Shown: positions 33,438-41,628 of the stretch, piece by piece
Layout: every line of letters begins with the position of its first letter
Position numbering within the stretch: position 1 is the first letter of the stretch
Assembly: GCF_014287795.1 (NCBI RefSeq)
Contig: NZ_JACOON010000004.1
Coordinates: forward strand, 62,001 to 126,000
Direction of reading: 5' to 3'
From: Christensenella tenuis
GTDB lineage: Bacteria; Bacillota; Clostridia; Christensenellales; Christensenellaceae
Length of the DNA stretch: 64,000 nucleotides
Notes under the pieces: model-generated
What the model was told of the DNA's origin: nothing
Database searches by the model: none
What the model saw: the letters and a program-made list of their open reading frames with translations, nothing else
Position numbers and translations under genes: made by a program

Positions 33438-33558
33438 GTTAGCATGCGCTAACTCATCGGAAAATAATAAGGAGCGCCCATTCAAGTGCCCCTTTTCCCC
33501 CTTTGGTTAGCTTCCGCTAACCGTTGATAACTTTATCATCTTTTCATGAACATGTCAA
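33438..33558 (-). promoter_or_regulatory. Promoter and two metal-box-like operators of the nitrogenase-like operon
   Basis: On the minus strand TTGACA (33558-33553), a 17-nt spacer and TAAAGT (33535-33530) form a clear sigma-A promoter. A palindrome at 33522-33505 (GGTTAGC-GGAA-GCTAACC) covers the likely start site, and a second at 33453-33438 (GTTAGC-GCAT-GCTAAC) lies in the leader. Both share GTTAGC-N4-GCTAAC. The GTTAG-N6-CTAAC spacing resembles DtxR/IdeR-type iron boxes of Gram-positive bacteria, so metal-dependent repression is likely. Confidence 0.8.
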
Positions 33559-33624
33559 CAAGATTTATTTTATTTTTAATCTTTTCGTGAAATTTTTAGC
33601 TGGCAAAAATCTGCGGATATACAA

Positions 33625-33665
33625 AAAGAACGCCCGTCCTCCCACGGTCCGCAGCGCTCCTCTTT
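33625..33665 (-). terminator. Probable terminator of the PHP phosphatase gene
   Basis: On the minus strand GAGCGC ... GCGTTC brackets an imperfect stem and is followed by TTTTT just after the PHP stop codon. Confidence 0.5.
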
Positions 33666-33672
33666 TCTTGTT

Positions 33673-34491
33673 TCAGAGTTTTTCCAGCGGTACGAACTCA
33701 GGCGCCCGTGCCGTAAATTTACATATATATTTTATGCCGCATTCCTTCATGTATGCCACTGCATCCGCAAACCGCCAGCCGACCCTGTCGGCTATATGCG
33801 CGTCGCTGCCAAGGGTAAGCACTTCCCCGCCCAGCTCGCTGAAGCGCTTCAGTACGCTTTTAACAGGCGTAGGCCATCCATACACAAGATAATTGCTGGT
33901 GTTCACCTCGATCCCCTTACCGCGCAAAATCACGGAGCTTAGGATCGCGTCCAACAGGTCCGGAAAATCCCGGTATTCAAACGGCGTTTTCTCCTTCAGG
34001 CCGTCAATATTGGACAGGTATTTATCCAGATACCCAATATGTCCGGCAACGTCGAAATCGTCGAAGCGCTCGAGGTCAAAAAGCATCTCTTCCAGGTATT
34101 CGCGCTGTGCCTGCCGCAGTGTCTTTCCCTCAAAGCTGTCGCCGAAATACGGATCTTTTCCCTTGATGGTGTGCTGGGAGGCAATTACAAAATCAAAGTC
34201 CCGGCTGCCGACATATCCGGCGATCTTTTGAAGGGAACCGGGCATCAGCGACACTTCCACCCCTTTTTTGATGCCGATTCCGGGTACACGCTCCCGCGCC
34301 TTCCGCAGTTCACGGTCATAAAGCGTATCATCGAGCATCACCATCCCCTCTTCCGGGTACGGATAATCGATCTCCTGATGCTCTGTAAAACAAATTTCCG
34401 TAAGTCCTTTTTCCTTCGCCGCCATTGCCGCGCGTACAGGGCTGTCGTACGCATCATGGGAAACGTTGGAATGGATGTGGTAATCAAACAT
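33673..34491 (-). CDS. PHP-domain phosphatase, histidinol-phosphatase (HisJ) family
   Basis: This 272-residue metal-dependent phosphatase shows PHP motif I (DYHIHSNVSHDA), motif II (FTEHQE), a mid-protein VIASQHTIKG and the C-terminal GSDAHIADRVG. These residues bind three metals. The family dephosphorylates histidinol phosphate in some bacteria; no his genes are nearby, so another sugar or nucleotide phosphate is equally possible. It is monocistronic by spacing and faces the QueT gene. Confidence 0.88.
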   Translation of the reverse strand: MFDYHIHSNVSHDAYDSPVRAAMAAKEKGLTEICFTEHQEIDYPYPEEGMVMLDDTLYDRELRKARERVPGIGIKKGVEVSLMPGSLQKIAGYVGSRDFDFVIASQHTIKGKDPYFGDSFEGKTLRQAQREYLEEMLFDLERFDDFDVAGHIGYLDKYLSNIDGLKEKTPFEYRDFPDLLDAILSSVILRGKGIEVNTSNYLVYGWPTPVKSVLKRFSELGGEVLTLGSDAHIADRVGWRFADAVAYMKECGIKYICKFTARAPEFVPLEKL

Positions 34492-34551
34492 AGTGGTCCC
34501 CCTCTTTCTTCTCGCACTGCTCCTATCCCCATTATACCGGGCGGTGCGTTG

Positions 34552-34581
34552 TTGTCAATTGAAGCCCGGTTGTGCTATACT
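34552..34581 (+). promoter_or_regulatory. queT promoter
   Basis: TTGTCA (34552-34557), an 18-nt spacer and TATACT (34576-34581), 41 nt before the start codon. No preQ1 riboswitch is recognisable in the short leader. Confidence 0.7.
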
Positions 34582-34622
34582 GTACTGTAAATTAATTTTT
34601 GATTGGGGTATGGAAAGGTATT

Positions 34623-35114
34623 ATGGAAAATCCGTCAAAGACGCGTTTCATTTGCGAAACGGCTGCCATTGCGGCGGTTTACGCAGTGCTCACGCTCCTG
34701 TTCGCACCGTTTGGGTTCCTTCAATTCCAGGTGCGTATTTCGGAAGCATTGTGCGTCCTGCCGTTTTTTACGCCCGCGGCAGTGCCCGGCCTCTTTATCG
34801 GGTGCCTGATCGCCAATATCTTTGGCTCGGGGACACTGGGACTCATGGATATCGTTGTCGGAAGTCTTGCCAGCCTGCTGGCCGCGTTCGTCACATGGAA
34901 GATCCGCGGCAAAAGCAAATGGCTGCTTCCCCTTCCAAGCGTCCTTGCAAACGCTTTCCTGGTGTCGTGGACTCTGAGCGTCATGCTCGGGCTGCCTTAT
35001 TGGGTCAATGTCGCAACGGTAGGGATCGGCCAGGCGATCGCATGTTATGGAATCGGTATGCCGCTGTGGTTCCTTTTAAACCGTTATAAGCGAAACGTTT
35101 TTCACAGGATATAA
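34623..35114 (+). CDS. queT: QueT-family queuosine precursor transporter (ECF S component)
   Basis: This 163-residue membrane protein has five to six helices. ATG 34623 follows GGAAAGGTATT; an earlier in-frame start has no site. The family blocks are visible: FAPFGFLQFQVRISEALCVLPFFTP, GLFIGCLIAN and LGLMDIVVGSLASLLAA. It should bind a queuine or preQ precursor and work with a shared ECF energising module, not encoded here. It is followed by a LOG-family gene on the same strand. Confidence 0.92.
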   Translation: MENPSKTRFICETAAIAAVYAVLTLLFAPFGFLQFQVRISEALCVLPFFTPAAVPGLFIGCLIANIFGSGTLGLMDIVVGSLASLLAAFVTWKIRGKSKWLLPLPSVLANAFLVSWTLSVMLGLPYWVNVATVGIGQAIACYGIGMPLWFLLNRYKRNVFHRI

Positions 35115-35178
35115 ATTTGTCCGGGTCTTTGCCGGGGCGTCCAAGGATTTTCATGTTTATTTGTTGAAAGGCAGTATT

Positions 35179-35763
35179 ATGAAAAAAATATGTGTATTCG
35201 GCTCTTCCTCCGCCGCGATCGACCAAAGCTATTTCGACGCCGCCTACCGGCTCGGCCAGCTTCTTGCGGAAAAGGAATGGGCAATGGTGTTTGGCGCGGG
35301 AACAATGGGCATGATGGGCGCCGCCGCGCGCGGCGTACACAGCAAGGGCGGCTATGTGATCGGAGTAATCCCGGAATTTATGAACATTCCGGGAATTCCC
35401 TACGAAAAATGCAACGATTATATCGTGACGGAAACCATGCGCGAACGCAAACAGAAGATGGAAGATCTGTCCGATGCGTTCATTGCCGTAGCGGGCGGCT
35501 TCGGGACGTTCGAAGAGCTGTGCGAAGTCATTACGCTCAAGCAGCTCAAACAGCATAAAAAATCCATCGTGATTTTGAATACGAACGGCTTTTTCGACGA
35601 ACTGCTCGCCATGTTTGAAAAAACCGTGGCGCAAAAATTCGCAAAAGAGGAAGCGGCCAGCGTATTTACGGTTGTAGATACACCCCGGCAGGCGGTGGAA
35701 GCCATCGAAAAATATCATTATACGGAAACCGGCGGCAAGTGGTTTACGCCGGAAGCGCCGTAA
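35179..35763 (+). CDS. LOG-family protein (nucleoside 5'-monophosphate phosphoribohydrolase-like)
   Basis: This 194-residue Rossmann-fold protein starts at ATG 35179 behind GAAAGGCAGTATT. It has the N-terminal ICVFGSSS and the TMRERKQKM motif of the LOG/YvdD family, which cleaves AMP-type nucleotides to base and ribose 5-phosphate. The nucleotide-binding loop normally written PGGxGTxxE reads AGGFGTFEE here, with Ala for Pro. GAGTMGMMGA is conserved. A nucleotide-salvage role is likely; plant-hormone synthesis is not implied. Confidence 0.9.
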   Translation: MKKICVFGSSSAAIDQSYFDAAYRLGQLLAEKEWAMVFGAGTMGMMGAAARGVHSKGGYVIGVIPEFMNIPGIPYEKCNDYIVTETMRERKQKMEDLSDAFIAVAGGFGTFEELCEVITLKQLKQHKKSIVILNTNGFFDELLAMFEKTVAQKFAKEEAASVFTVVDTPRQAVEAIEKYHYTETGGKWFTPEAP

Positions 35764-35985
35764 GGAACAGATCGTAAGCCTGTATGCAAAATGGGGGTAT
35801 GCAGGAAAAGGACGTCGGGCAAACAGCCCGGGGCTCCACGCAAACCCATAAGGTAAATTTCGCCATCCGGCGGAAATCCGCAGGGCATGCGGCATCCCAG
35901 GGCGGCAAAGCGGGCCTTTGGGAAAAAGGTGGGAGCCGGGCGAACATTGCTTCGGCATGGCCCCGGTAAACAGAGGTAATTTTGA

Positions 35986-36894
35986 ATGGATAAGGTCCCC
36001 ATGAGCTTCAAGACCATGTTCCGGACGTCCGGAATCGTCTATAAACGGAATTTTGGCAGGTTGTTTTTGCCCTTGCTTCTTTTCCAGCTTGTGCTGCTCG
36101 TCCCGCTGATGTTCTTCACTATGCCGGGTACCGTTTCGGTGGCGCGGTCCGTGCTGCTCGCGCTCTCGCGGACGGGAGGAAGCAGTCTTTCAAGCGTCGT
36201 TACCGTGCTTGCCATCGTCGTGTGCGTTGCCGTTTTCGCATCGCCGCTCATGGTCTCAAACGTGGTCTATGTCATTGACAGCGATTACGCGGGCCGCCAT
36301 GTGACGTTCCGCGATGCAAGCAAACACGCAAAGTGCCGGTATGGCAGCATGCTTAAAGCATATTTCGCCGCGATTGTGCTGCTGGCCCTGCCTGTAGCGG
36401 GAATTATCGCGGTTATTCTGGCTATCGCCATGCCCGGCGGTGTTCCCGCCGCTGCGCTGACCGTGTGGCAAATTGTGGTCGTCGTAATCCTGGCCCTTGC
36501 GGCCCTGCTGCTGTTTTTTGGAATTGTGTTTATTCCTTATACGGTGGCCGTAGAAGGCCAGGCCGGGTTCCGGGCGGTCTTCAGTTCCTACCGCTATGCG
36601 TTTTTAGGGAATTTTTGGAGCAACTTTACGCGTGTGCTGACCGCCGCGGTCATCGTTGGGCTCGCCGGCCTCCTCATCAATTGGCTCTCCCAGCTCCCCT
36701 TTCAGGAACTGTATGAGCTGTATCTTGTGGATCCCATGCTTGCGCTGCAAAATCCACTGATGATCTTTGTGATTTTGTTTGCGCTGCTGGCAATCGTCGT
36801 GGTTACGTTTGTTTTCCCATTCTGGTATGCGTTTACCTACCACACCTACCAGAATGCGAAATATGAATATGAGAAAAAGGCGGGGAACAGGTAG
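35986..36894 (+). CDS. Polytopic membrane protein of unknown function
   Basis: This 302-residue protein starts at ATG 35986 behind AGAGGTAATTTTGA. It has about six hydrophobic segments, near residues 25-45, 70-92, 125-150, 158-185, 213-235 and 255-282. An amphipathic N-terminus (SFKTMFRTSGIVYKRNFGRLF) precedes the first helix, a layout like DUF975/glycerophosphodiester-phosphodiesterase-membrane-domain proteins, but I do not recognise it firmly. No catalytic motif. It lies between a LOG gene and the ACT/PFL pair, with gaps of 222 and 68 bp. Confidence 0.75.
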   Translation: MDKVPMSFKTMFRTSGIVYKRNFGRLFLPLLLFQLVLLVPLMFFTMPGTVSVARSVLLALSRTGGSSLSSVVTVLAIVVCVAVFASPLMVSNVVYVIDSDYAGRHVTFRDASKHAKCRYGSMLKAYFAAIVLLALPVAGIIAVILAIAMPGGVPAAALTVWQIVVVVILALAALLLFFGIVFIPYTVAVEGQAGFRAVFSSYRYAFLGNFWSNFTRVLTAAVIVGLAGLLINWLSQLPFQELYELYLVDPMLALQNPLMIFVILFALLAIVVVTFVFPFWYAFTYHTYQNAKYEYEKKAGNR

Positions 36895-36962
36895 CGGCCG
36901 GTTCTATTGCCCGGCGCACCGTCTTGGGTTTTCTGTCTACTATTACAAAAGGAGTTTTATCT

Positions 36963-37235
36963 ATGAGAGCAATCGTAAGCGTACTCGGGCAGGATAAGCC
37001 CGGCATCATCGCCCACATTTCGCATGCGCTCTATGAGGCAAACGCGAATATCCTCGACATTACGCAAACCGTCCTGCGGGACGAAGTGTTTGCCATGACC
37101 ATGCTTGTCGATCTTGCCGCTATGAAGGTATCGTTTGAGCAGTTAAAGGAACAGCTCGGCGCGGCGGGCGCGAAAATCGGCATCGAGGTGCGCCTGATGC
37201 GCGAAGAAATTTTCAACAGTATGCACCGGGTATAG
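36963..37235 (+). CDS. ACT-domain protein (UPF0237)
   Basis: This 90-residue single ACT domain starts at ATG 36963 behind AAGGAG. The first strand and helix (IVSVLGQDKPGIIAHISHAL) contain the conserved Gly of the ligand site. It is almost always encoded next to a PFL/DUF711 protein, as here (92 bp upstream), and is thought to sense a small metabolite for it. No DNA-binding part. Confidence 0.93.
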   Translation: MRAIVSVLGQDKPGIIAHISHALYEANANILDITQTVLRDEVFAMTMLVDLAAMKVSFEQLKEQLGAAGAKIGIEVRLMREEIFNSMHRV

Positions 37236-37327
37236 GCGCAGGCAAGCGGGTGCGGGCCGCAGCACGCTACGGGCGCGTTTGTATGCCTGTTTCCTGCTTC
37301 CGATCAATTGTTTAAAAGGGGTTTTTT

Positions 37328-38680
37328 ATGATAGACCAGAAAGATATATTGAAAACGATCGACATGATCGCGCGGCAGAACCTTGATATCCGCACGATTA
37401 CCATGGGTATTTCCCTCTTTGACTGCGTGTCCGGCAATGCGGACGTATGCGCCGGACGCGTATATGATAAAATCACGCGCAAAGCAAAGGATCTCGTCAG
37501 GACGGGCGAGGCAATTGAAAACGAATTCGGTATTCCGATCGTCAACAAGCGCATTTCCGTAACGCCCGTTTCCCTTATTTCCCAAGGCTGTGGAGATTAT
37601 GTGAAATTCGCCCACGCGATGGACAGGGCCGCGCACGAAATGGGCGTGGACTTCATCGGCGGTTATTCCGCATTTGTGCAGAAAGCCGCAACTGCCGCAG
37701 AAGCGCAGTTTATTGATTCCATTCCGCAGGCGCTCAGCGAAACGGGAATCGTATGCTCTTCCGTCAACGTGGCGACAACGCGTGCGGGCATCAACATGGA
37801 TGCGGTCAAACGCATGGGCGAGGTCATCCGGGAAAGCGCCGAGCTGACCGCCGCGCAGGGCGGCATGGGCGCGGCAAAGCTCGTGGTATTCGCAAACGCG
37901 GTGGAGGATAACCCATTCATGGCGGGCGCGTTCCACGGCACGGGTGAAGGAGACTGCGTCATCAACGTGGGAGTCTCCGGTCCGGGCGTGGTCAAAGCCG
38001 CGCTGGAAAGCAAAAAAGGCCAGCCGTTCGACGAAGTGGCGGAGACCATCAAAACGACCGCATTCCACATCACGCGCATGGGCCAGCTTGTAGCGCGGGA
38101 AGCAAGCAGGAGGCTTGGCGTACCCTTTGGCATCGTAGACCTTTCACTCGCCCCTACCCCGGCCATCGGCGACAGCGTGGCCTATATCCTCGAAGAAATG
38201 GGCCTTGAGACGTGCGGCGCGCACGGTACGACCGCCGCGCTCGCTCTCCTCAACGACGCGGTGAAAAAAGGCGGCATCATGGCTACCTCCCATGTGGGCG
38301 GGCTTTCGGGTGCGTTCATCCCGGTCAGCGAAGATGCGGGCATGATCCACGCGGCGGAAACGGGCGCGCTCACGCTGGAGAAGCTTGAGGCAATGACGTG
38401 CGTATGCTCGGTCGGCCTCGACATGATCGCGCTCCCCGGCGATACCCCGGCAGAGGTGCTTTCGGCGATCATGGCGGACGAAGCGGCGATCGGCATGGTC
38501 AATACCAAAACGACGGCAGTGCGCCTCATTCCCGTACCCGGCAAGCAGGTGGGCGATTATGTGGATTTCGGCGGGCTTCTGGGCCGTGCGCCCATCATGC
38601 CCTATAACCACAATTCCCCGAAAGAATTCATCGCGCGGGGCGGGCGCATCCCGGCTCCCTTGCACGCACAGAGGAATTAA
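37328..38680 (+). CDS. PFL-family protein (DUF711/UPF0210)
   Basis: This 450-residue protein has the family's typical length and blocks: RTITMGISLFDCVS, NKRISVTPVSLI, CSSVNVATTRAGINMDA, ECDCVINVGVSGPG-like segment (here GEGDCVINVGVSGPG) and ATTAVRLIPVPGK-like end. It shares a fold with pyruvate-formate-lyase-type barrels but has no glycyl-radical loop that I can see. Function unknown; pairing with the ACT protein upstream is conserved across Firmicutes. Confidence 0.93.
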   Translation: MIDQKDILKTIDMIARQNLDIRTITMGISLFDCVSGNADVCAGRVYDKITRKAKDLVRTGEAIENEFGIPIVNKRISVTPVSLISQGCGDYVKFAHAMDRAAHEMGVDFIGGYSAFVQKAATAAEAQFIDSIPQALSETGIVCSSVNVATTRAGINMDAVKRMGEVIRESAELTAAQGGMGAAKLVVFANAVEDNPFMAGAFHGTGEGDCVINVGVSGPGVVKAALESKKGQPFDEVAETIKTTAFHITRMGQLVAREASRRLGVPFGIVDLSLAPTPAIGDSVAYILEEMGLETCGAHGTTAALALLNDAVKKGGIMATSHVGGLSGAFIPVSEDAGMIHAAETGALTLEKLEAMTCVCSVGLDMIALPGDTPAEVLSAIMADEAAIGMVNTKTTAVRLIPVPGKQVGDYVDFGGLLGRAPIMPYNHNSPKEFIARGGRIPAPLHAQRN

Positions 38681-38807
38681 GCCGGAGCGCGCACAGAAAA
38701 AATAACGGGTTGGCTCTGCCGCGCATTTCATACGGCCATACGCGGCAGGACCTGGTTTCCCCGTCTTTGAAGTATCTTGCCCAAAATATGTTTCTCTTTC
38801 TATTTTT

Positions 38808-38837
38808 TTGTTAAATGCATGGAAACAGCGTTATAAT
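38808..38837 (+). promoter_or_regulatory. pepF promoter
   Basis: TTGTTA (38808-38813), an 18-nt spacer and TATAAT (38832-38837), about 50 nt before the start codon. Confidence 0.7.
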
Positions 38838-38889
38838 AGGAGCAAAGGCTTTTTATCTGCCTGCCGGACAGGCAAAAGGAGTAAATACG

Positions 38890-40767
38890 ATGGAAGAAAA
38901 AACAAGAGACCAAATCGACCAAAAATATAAATGGGTACTGGAAGATATCTATGCCACGGATGAGGCATGGGAGGAAGATTATAAAAAGCTCGAGAAGCTG
39001 ATGGAAGGCATCCCCCATATCCAGAAGACGCTGACAAAAGACGAAAAGAGCCTTGCCAGCGCCCTTCATGACATGGAGCAGATGGAGCACATCGCGGGCA
39101 ACCTGTTTGTATATGCGCGTATGCGCCGCGATGAAAACAACGCGGATACGGCTTACCAGGCGCAGACCGCGCGCGCGATGGATATAAACGTGCGCCTCGG
39201 CAGCGCGCTTTCGTTCGTGAGTCCCGCGCTTCTCGCTTTGAAACCGGGCGTGCTCACAGGCTACATCGAAGCGGCTGTCCCTCACTGTAAAAAAGGCCGT
39301 AATCCTAAAACATGCAAAAAGGGCGGCCATTGCTCGAAGTGCGGCAACCATACGCACGGGAACAAAAATCTTGCGCCCTATGATTTCATGCTCAAGGAAC
39401 TTGTGCGCGGCAAAAAGCACGTGCTGTCCAAAAAAGAAGAACGGCTCCTTTCCATGACTGCAGACATCGCGGGCGCGCCCAAAGACATCTTCACCATGAT
39501 CGACAATGCAGACATGAAGTTCGGTACGGTAAAGGATGCGGACGGAAAATGCGTCCAGCTTTCCCACGGCAAATATATCGTGATGATGCAAAGCCCTGAC
39601 CGCGATGTACGCAAAAAAACTTACGAAACCTATTACAAGTCCTACAAGGATATGATCAACACCATCAGCGCGGCCTATTCGGCAAGCGTCAAGAAAGACG
39701 TATTCTATGCGCGTGCCAAGAAGTTTGGCAGCGCGCTGGAAAAATCGCTTTTTTCAGACAACGTGCCCGTTGCGCTGTACGATAACCTGATCGAAACGAT
39801 CCATAAAAACCTGCCCATCATGTACCGTTATGTGGACGTGCGCAAAAAGGCGCTCGGGCTTACGGATCTCGCCATGTATGATATCTATACCCCGCTTGCC
39901 AAAGAGACGCACGGGGAATATTCCTACGAGCAGTCCATGGAGCTCGTGAAAAAGGGGCTTGCCGTTTTGGGCGAAGAATACGGGAACCTGCTGCAGGAAG
40001 CGCAGGATGCCGGCTGGATCGATGTATACGAAACGCCGGGCAAGACGAGCGGCGCATATTCGTGGGGCGTCTTCGGCGTACATCCATATGTGCTTTTAAA
40101 TCACCGCGGCGACCTTGACAGCGTGTTCACCATCGCGCACGAGCTTGGCCACGCGATGCACACTTACCATTCCAATAAAAACCAACCTGAGGCGAAAGCG
40201 GGTTACGAAATTTTCGTGGCGGAAGTCGCAAGCACAGTGAATGAGATCCTGCTCACGCATTACCTGCTCGGTACGGAACAGGATGCGGACGCGCGCAGGT
40301 ATATCCTGAACCACTATCTCGACCAGTTCCGTACGACGGTGGTGCGGCAGACCATGTTTGCGGAGTTTGAGAAAATGACGCACGCGGCCGTGGAGGCGGG
40401 CGAAGCATTGACCCACGAAAGCCTGTGCCGGATGTACGGCGACCTTAACGCGCTGTATTACGGCCCGGAAATTGCGCGGGACGATACGATTTCCTTTGAA
40501 TGGTCGCGCATCCCGCACTTTTACAATGCGTTCTATGTGTATAAATATGCGACGGGTTTCTCCTGCGCGGTAAAAATCGCGTCGGATATCCTCAGCGGCA
40601 GGAAAAACGCGGTCGGGGATTATATCCGCTTCCTGTCTTCGGGCGGCAGCGACTATCCGCTTGAGCTTTTAAAGATTGCACATGTAGACCTAGCGGGCGG
40701 CGAGCCTGTGGACGTCTGCATGCAGGAGTTTGCAAAAGCGCTGGATGAATTTGAACAAATGTTGTGA
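38890..40767 (+). CDS. pepF: M3-family oligoendopeptidase F with a Cys/His-rich insertion
   Basis: The protein has 625 residues from ATG 38890, set by AAAGGAG. It cleaves cytoplasmic oligopeptides. The zinc site is HELGHAMHT with the downstream Glu in EIFVAEVASTVNE; RMYGDLNALYYGP is conserved. An unusual insertion at residues ~132-157 reads HCKKGRNPKTCKK and then GGHCSKCGNHTHG: four Cys and several His in 26 residues, placed where ordinary PepF proteins have a short loop before PYEFFL-like sequence. It could bind a structural metal. The rest aligns end to end with the family, so the gene is intact. Confidence 0.93.
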   Translation: MEEKTRDQIDQKYKWVLEDIYATDEAWEEDYKKLEKLMEGIPHIQKTLTKDEKSLASALHDMEQMEHIAGNLFVYARMRRDENNADTAYQAQTARAMDINVRLGSALSFVSPALLALKPGVLTGYIEAAVPHCKKGRNPKTCKKGGHCSKCGNHTHGNKNLAPYDFMLKELVRGKKHVLSKKEERLLSMTADIAGAPKDIFTMIDNADMKFGTVKDADGKCVQLSHGKYIVMMQSPDRDVRKKTYETYYKSYKDMINTISAAYSASVKKDVFYARAKKFGSALEKSLFSDNVPVALYDNLIETIHKNLPIMYRYVDVRKKALGLTDLAMYDIYTPLAKETHGEYSYEQSMELVKKGLAVLGEEYGNLLQEAQDAGWIDVYETPGKTSGAYSWGVFGVHPYVLLNHRGDLDSVFTIAHELGHAMHTYHSNKNQPEAKAGYEIFVAEVASTVNEILLTHYLLGTEQDADARRYILNHYLDQFRTTVVRQTMFAEFEKMTHAAVEAGEALTHESLCRMYGDLNALYYGPEIARDDTISFEWSRIPHFYNAFYVYKYATGFSCAVKIASDILSGRKNAVGDYIRFLSSGGSDYPLELLKIAHVDLAGGEPVDVCMQEFAKALDEFEQML

Positions 40768-40823
40768 CGGGCCTGCAGCAGGAAGGCTGTTTGTCAGGGC
40801 TTTGTTTGAATATTCCCTTTGGG

Positions 40824-40869
40824 GCGGCTTCGGGTTTTCCCGAAGCGCCGGGCTTGTCCGGATTTTTTA
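40824..40869 (+). terminator. pepF terminator
   Basis: GCTTCGGG-TTTT-CCCGAAGC is followed by a second hairpin, CCGG-GCTTGT-CCGG, and TTTTTT about 100 bp after the pepF stop. Confidence 0.75.
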
Positions 40870-40936
40870 GCCCGTCACTGGTTGTGCGGCGGCAGGAGGG
40901 CCGCAGGAGATCCTTACGGATTTCCGCTTATGATCT

Positions 40937-41569
40937 ATGGAATCCATTTTATATAGAACTATTACGGAACAGGACTACCCGCAGATCAGCGAAATGCTCT
41001 GCGGGATTTGGCAGTTTGACAAATATTTAAACGATGAAAGCACCGTCCGGCGTGCCGGGCTTGCATTTTGGTATGCCTACCTCGCGCGCCAGAATTATGC
41101 TGAAGCCGCGGAGCGGGACGGCAGGATCCTCGGTATACTTCTTGGGCATTGCGGTTCCCTTCCCTTTCCCGCGGAACACAAGGGTTTTGAAAAGGAAGCG
41201 CGGCGGTTCCTGCGGGAATTTTCACGCTCCGGGGAGGGGCGGAAGTTTTACAAAGCGCAGACACGTACCGCCAAATATGAGCGGCAGCTTCTCGCGCCTT
41301 ATGAAGGCAGTTTCGACGCGGAGCTTGTGCTGTTCGCCACCGCGCCGGAGGCGCGCGGCCTGGGCGTCGGGAAAACGCTTCTTTCGCGGTTCAACGCTTT
41401 CCTGAAAAAACAGGAAGCGCGGCACGCATTCCTTCTTACGGACAGCTTTTGCAATTTCGGTTTTTACGACCATCTCGGGTATGAGCGGCTCGCAGAAGTG
41501 GAAGGGCTCCTCGGTATCGAAGCGGATGGAAAACCGCTGCATTTTTATCTCTACGGATACGAAGTGTAA
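40937..41569 (+). CDS. GNAT-family N-acetyltransferase
   Basis: This 210-residue protein has the acetyl-CoA loop in APEARGLGVGKTLLSRF (residues ~131-147), matching the R/Q-x-x-G-x-G/A signature, preceded by the ELVLFAT strand. An N-terminal YRTITEQDYPQISEML segment is typical. The Shine-Dalgarno is weak (TATGATCT), and the gene follows the pepF terminator. Substrate unknown. It has ordinary length for a single-domain GNAT with an N-terminal extension. Confidence 0.87.
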   Translation: MESILYRTITEQDYPQISEMLCGIWQFDKYLNDESTVRRAGLAFWYAYLARQNYAEAAERDGRILGILLGHCGSLPFPAEHKGFEKEARRFLREFSRSGEGRKFYKAQTRTAKYERQLLAPYEGSFDAELVLFATAPEARGLGVGKTLLSRFNAFLKKQEARHAFLLTDSFCNFGFYDHLGYERLAEVEGLLGIEADGKPLHFYLYGYEV

Positions 41570-41570
41570 A

Positions 41571-41599
41571 TTGCAAACAAATATTGGTTATGTTAAAAT
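41571..41599 (+). promoter_or_regulatory. Promoter of the sugar-isomerase-like gene
   Basis: TTGCAA (41571-41576), a 17-nt spacer and TAAAAT (41594-41599), just after the acetyltransferase stop codon. Confidence 0.65.
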
Positions 41600-41628
41600 A
41601 ACAGTATCAACAAACGGAGGTTTTTGTT

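Noticed and set aside
34520..34622. preQ1 riboswitch before queT
   Set aside because: The leader is only ~35 nt from the predicted start site, and no preQ1-I/II core sequence is present.
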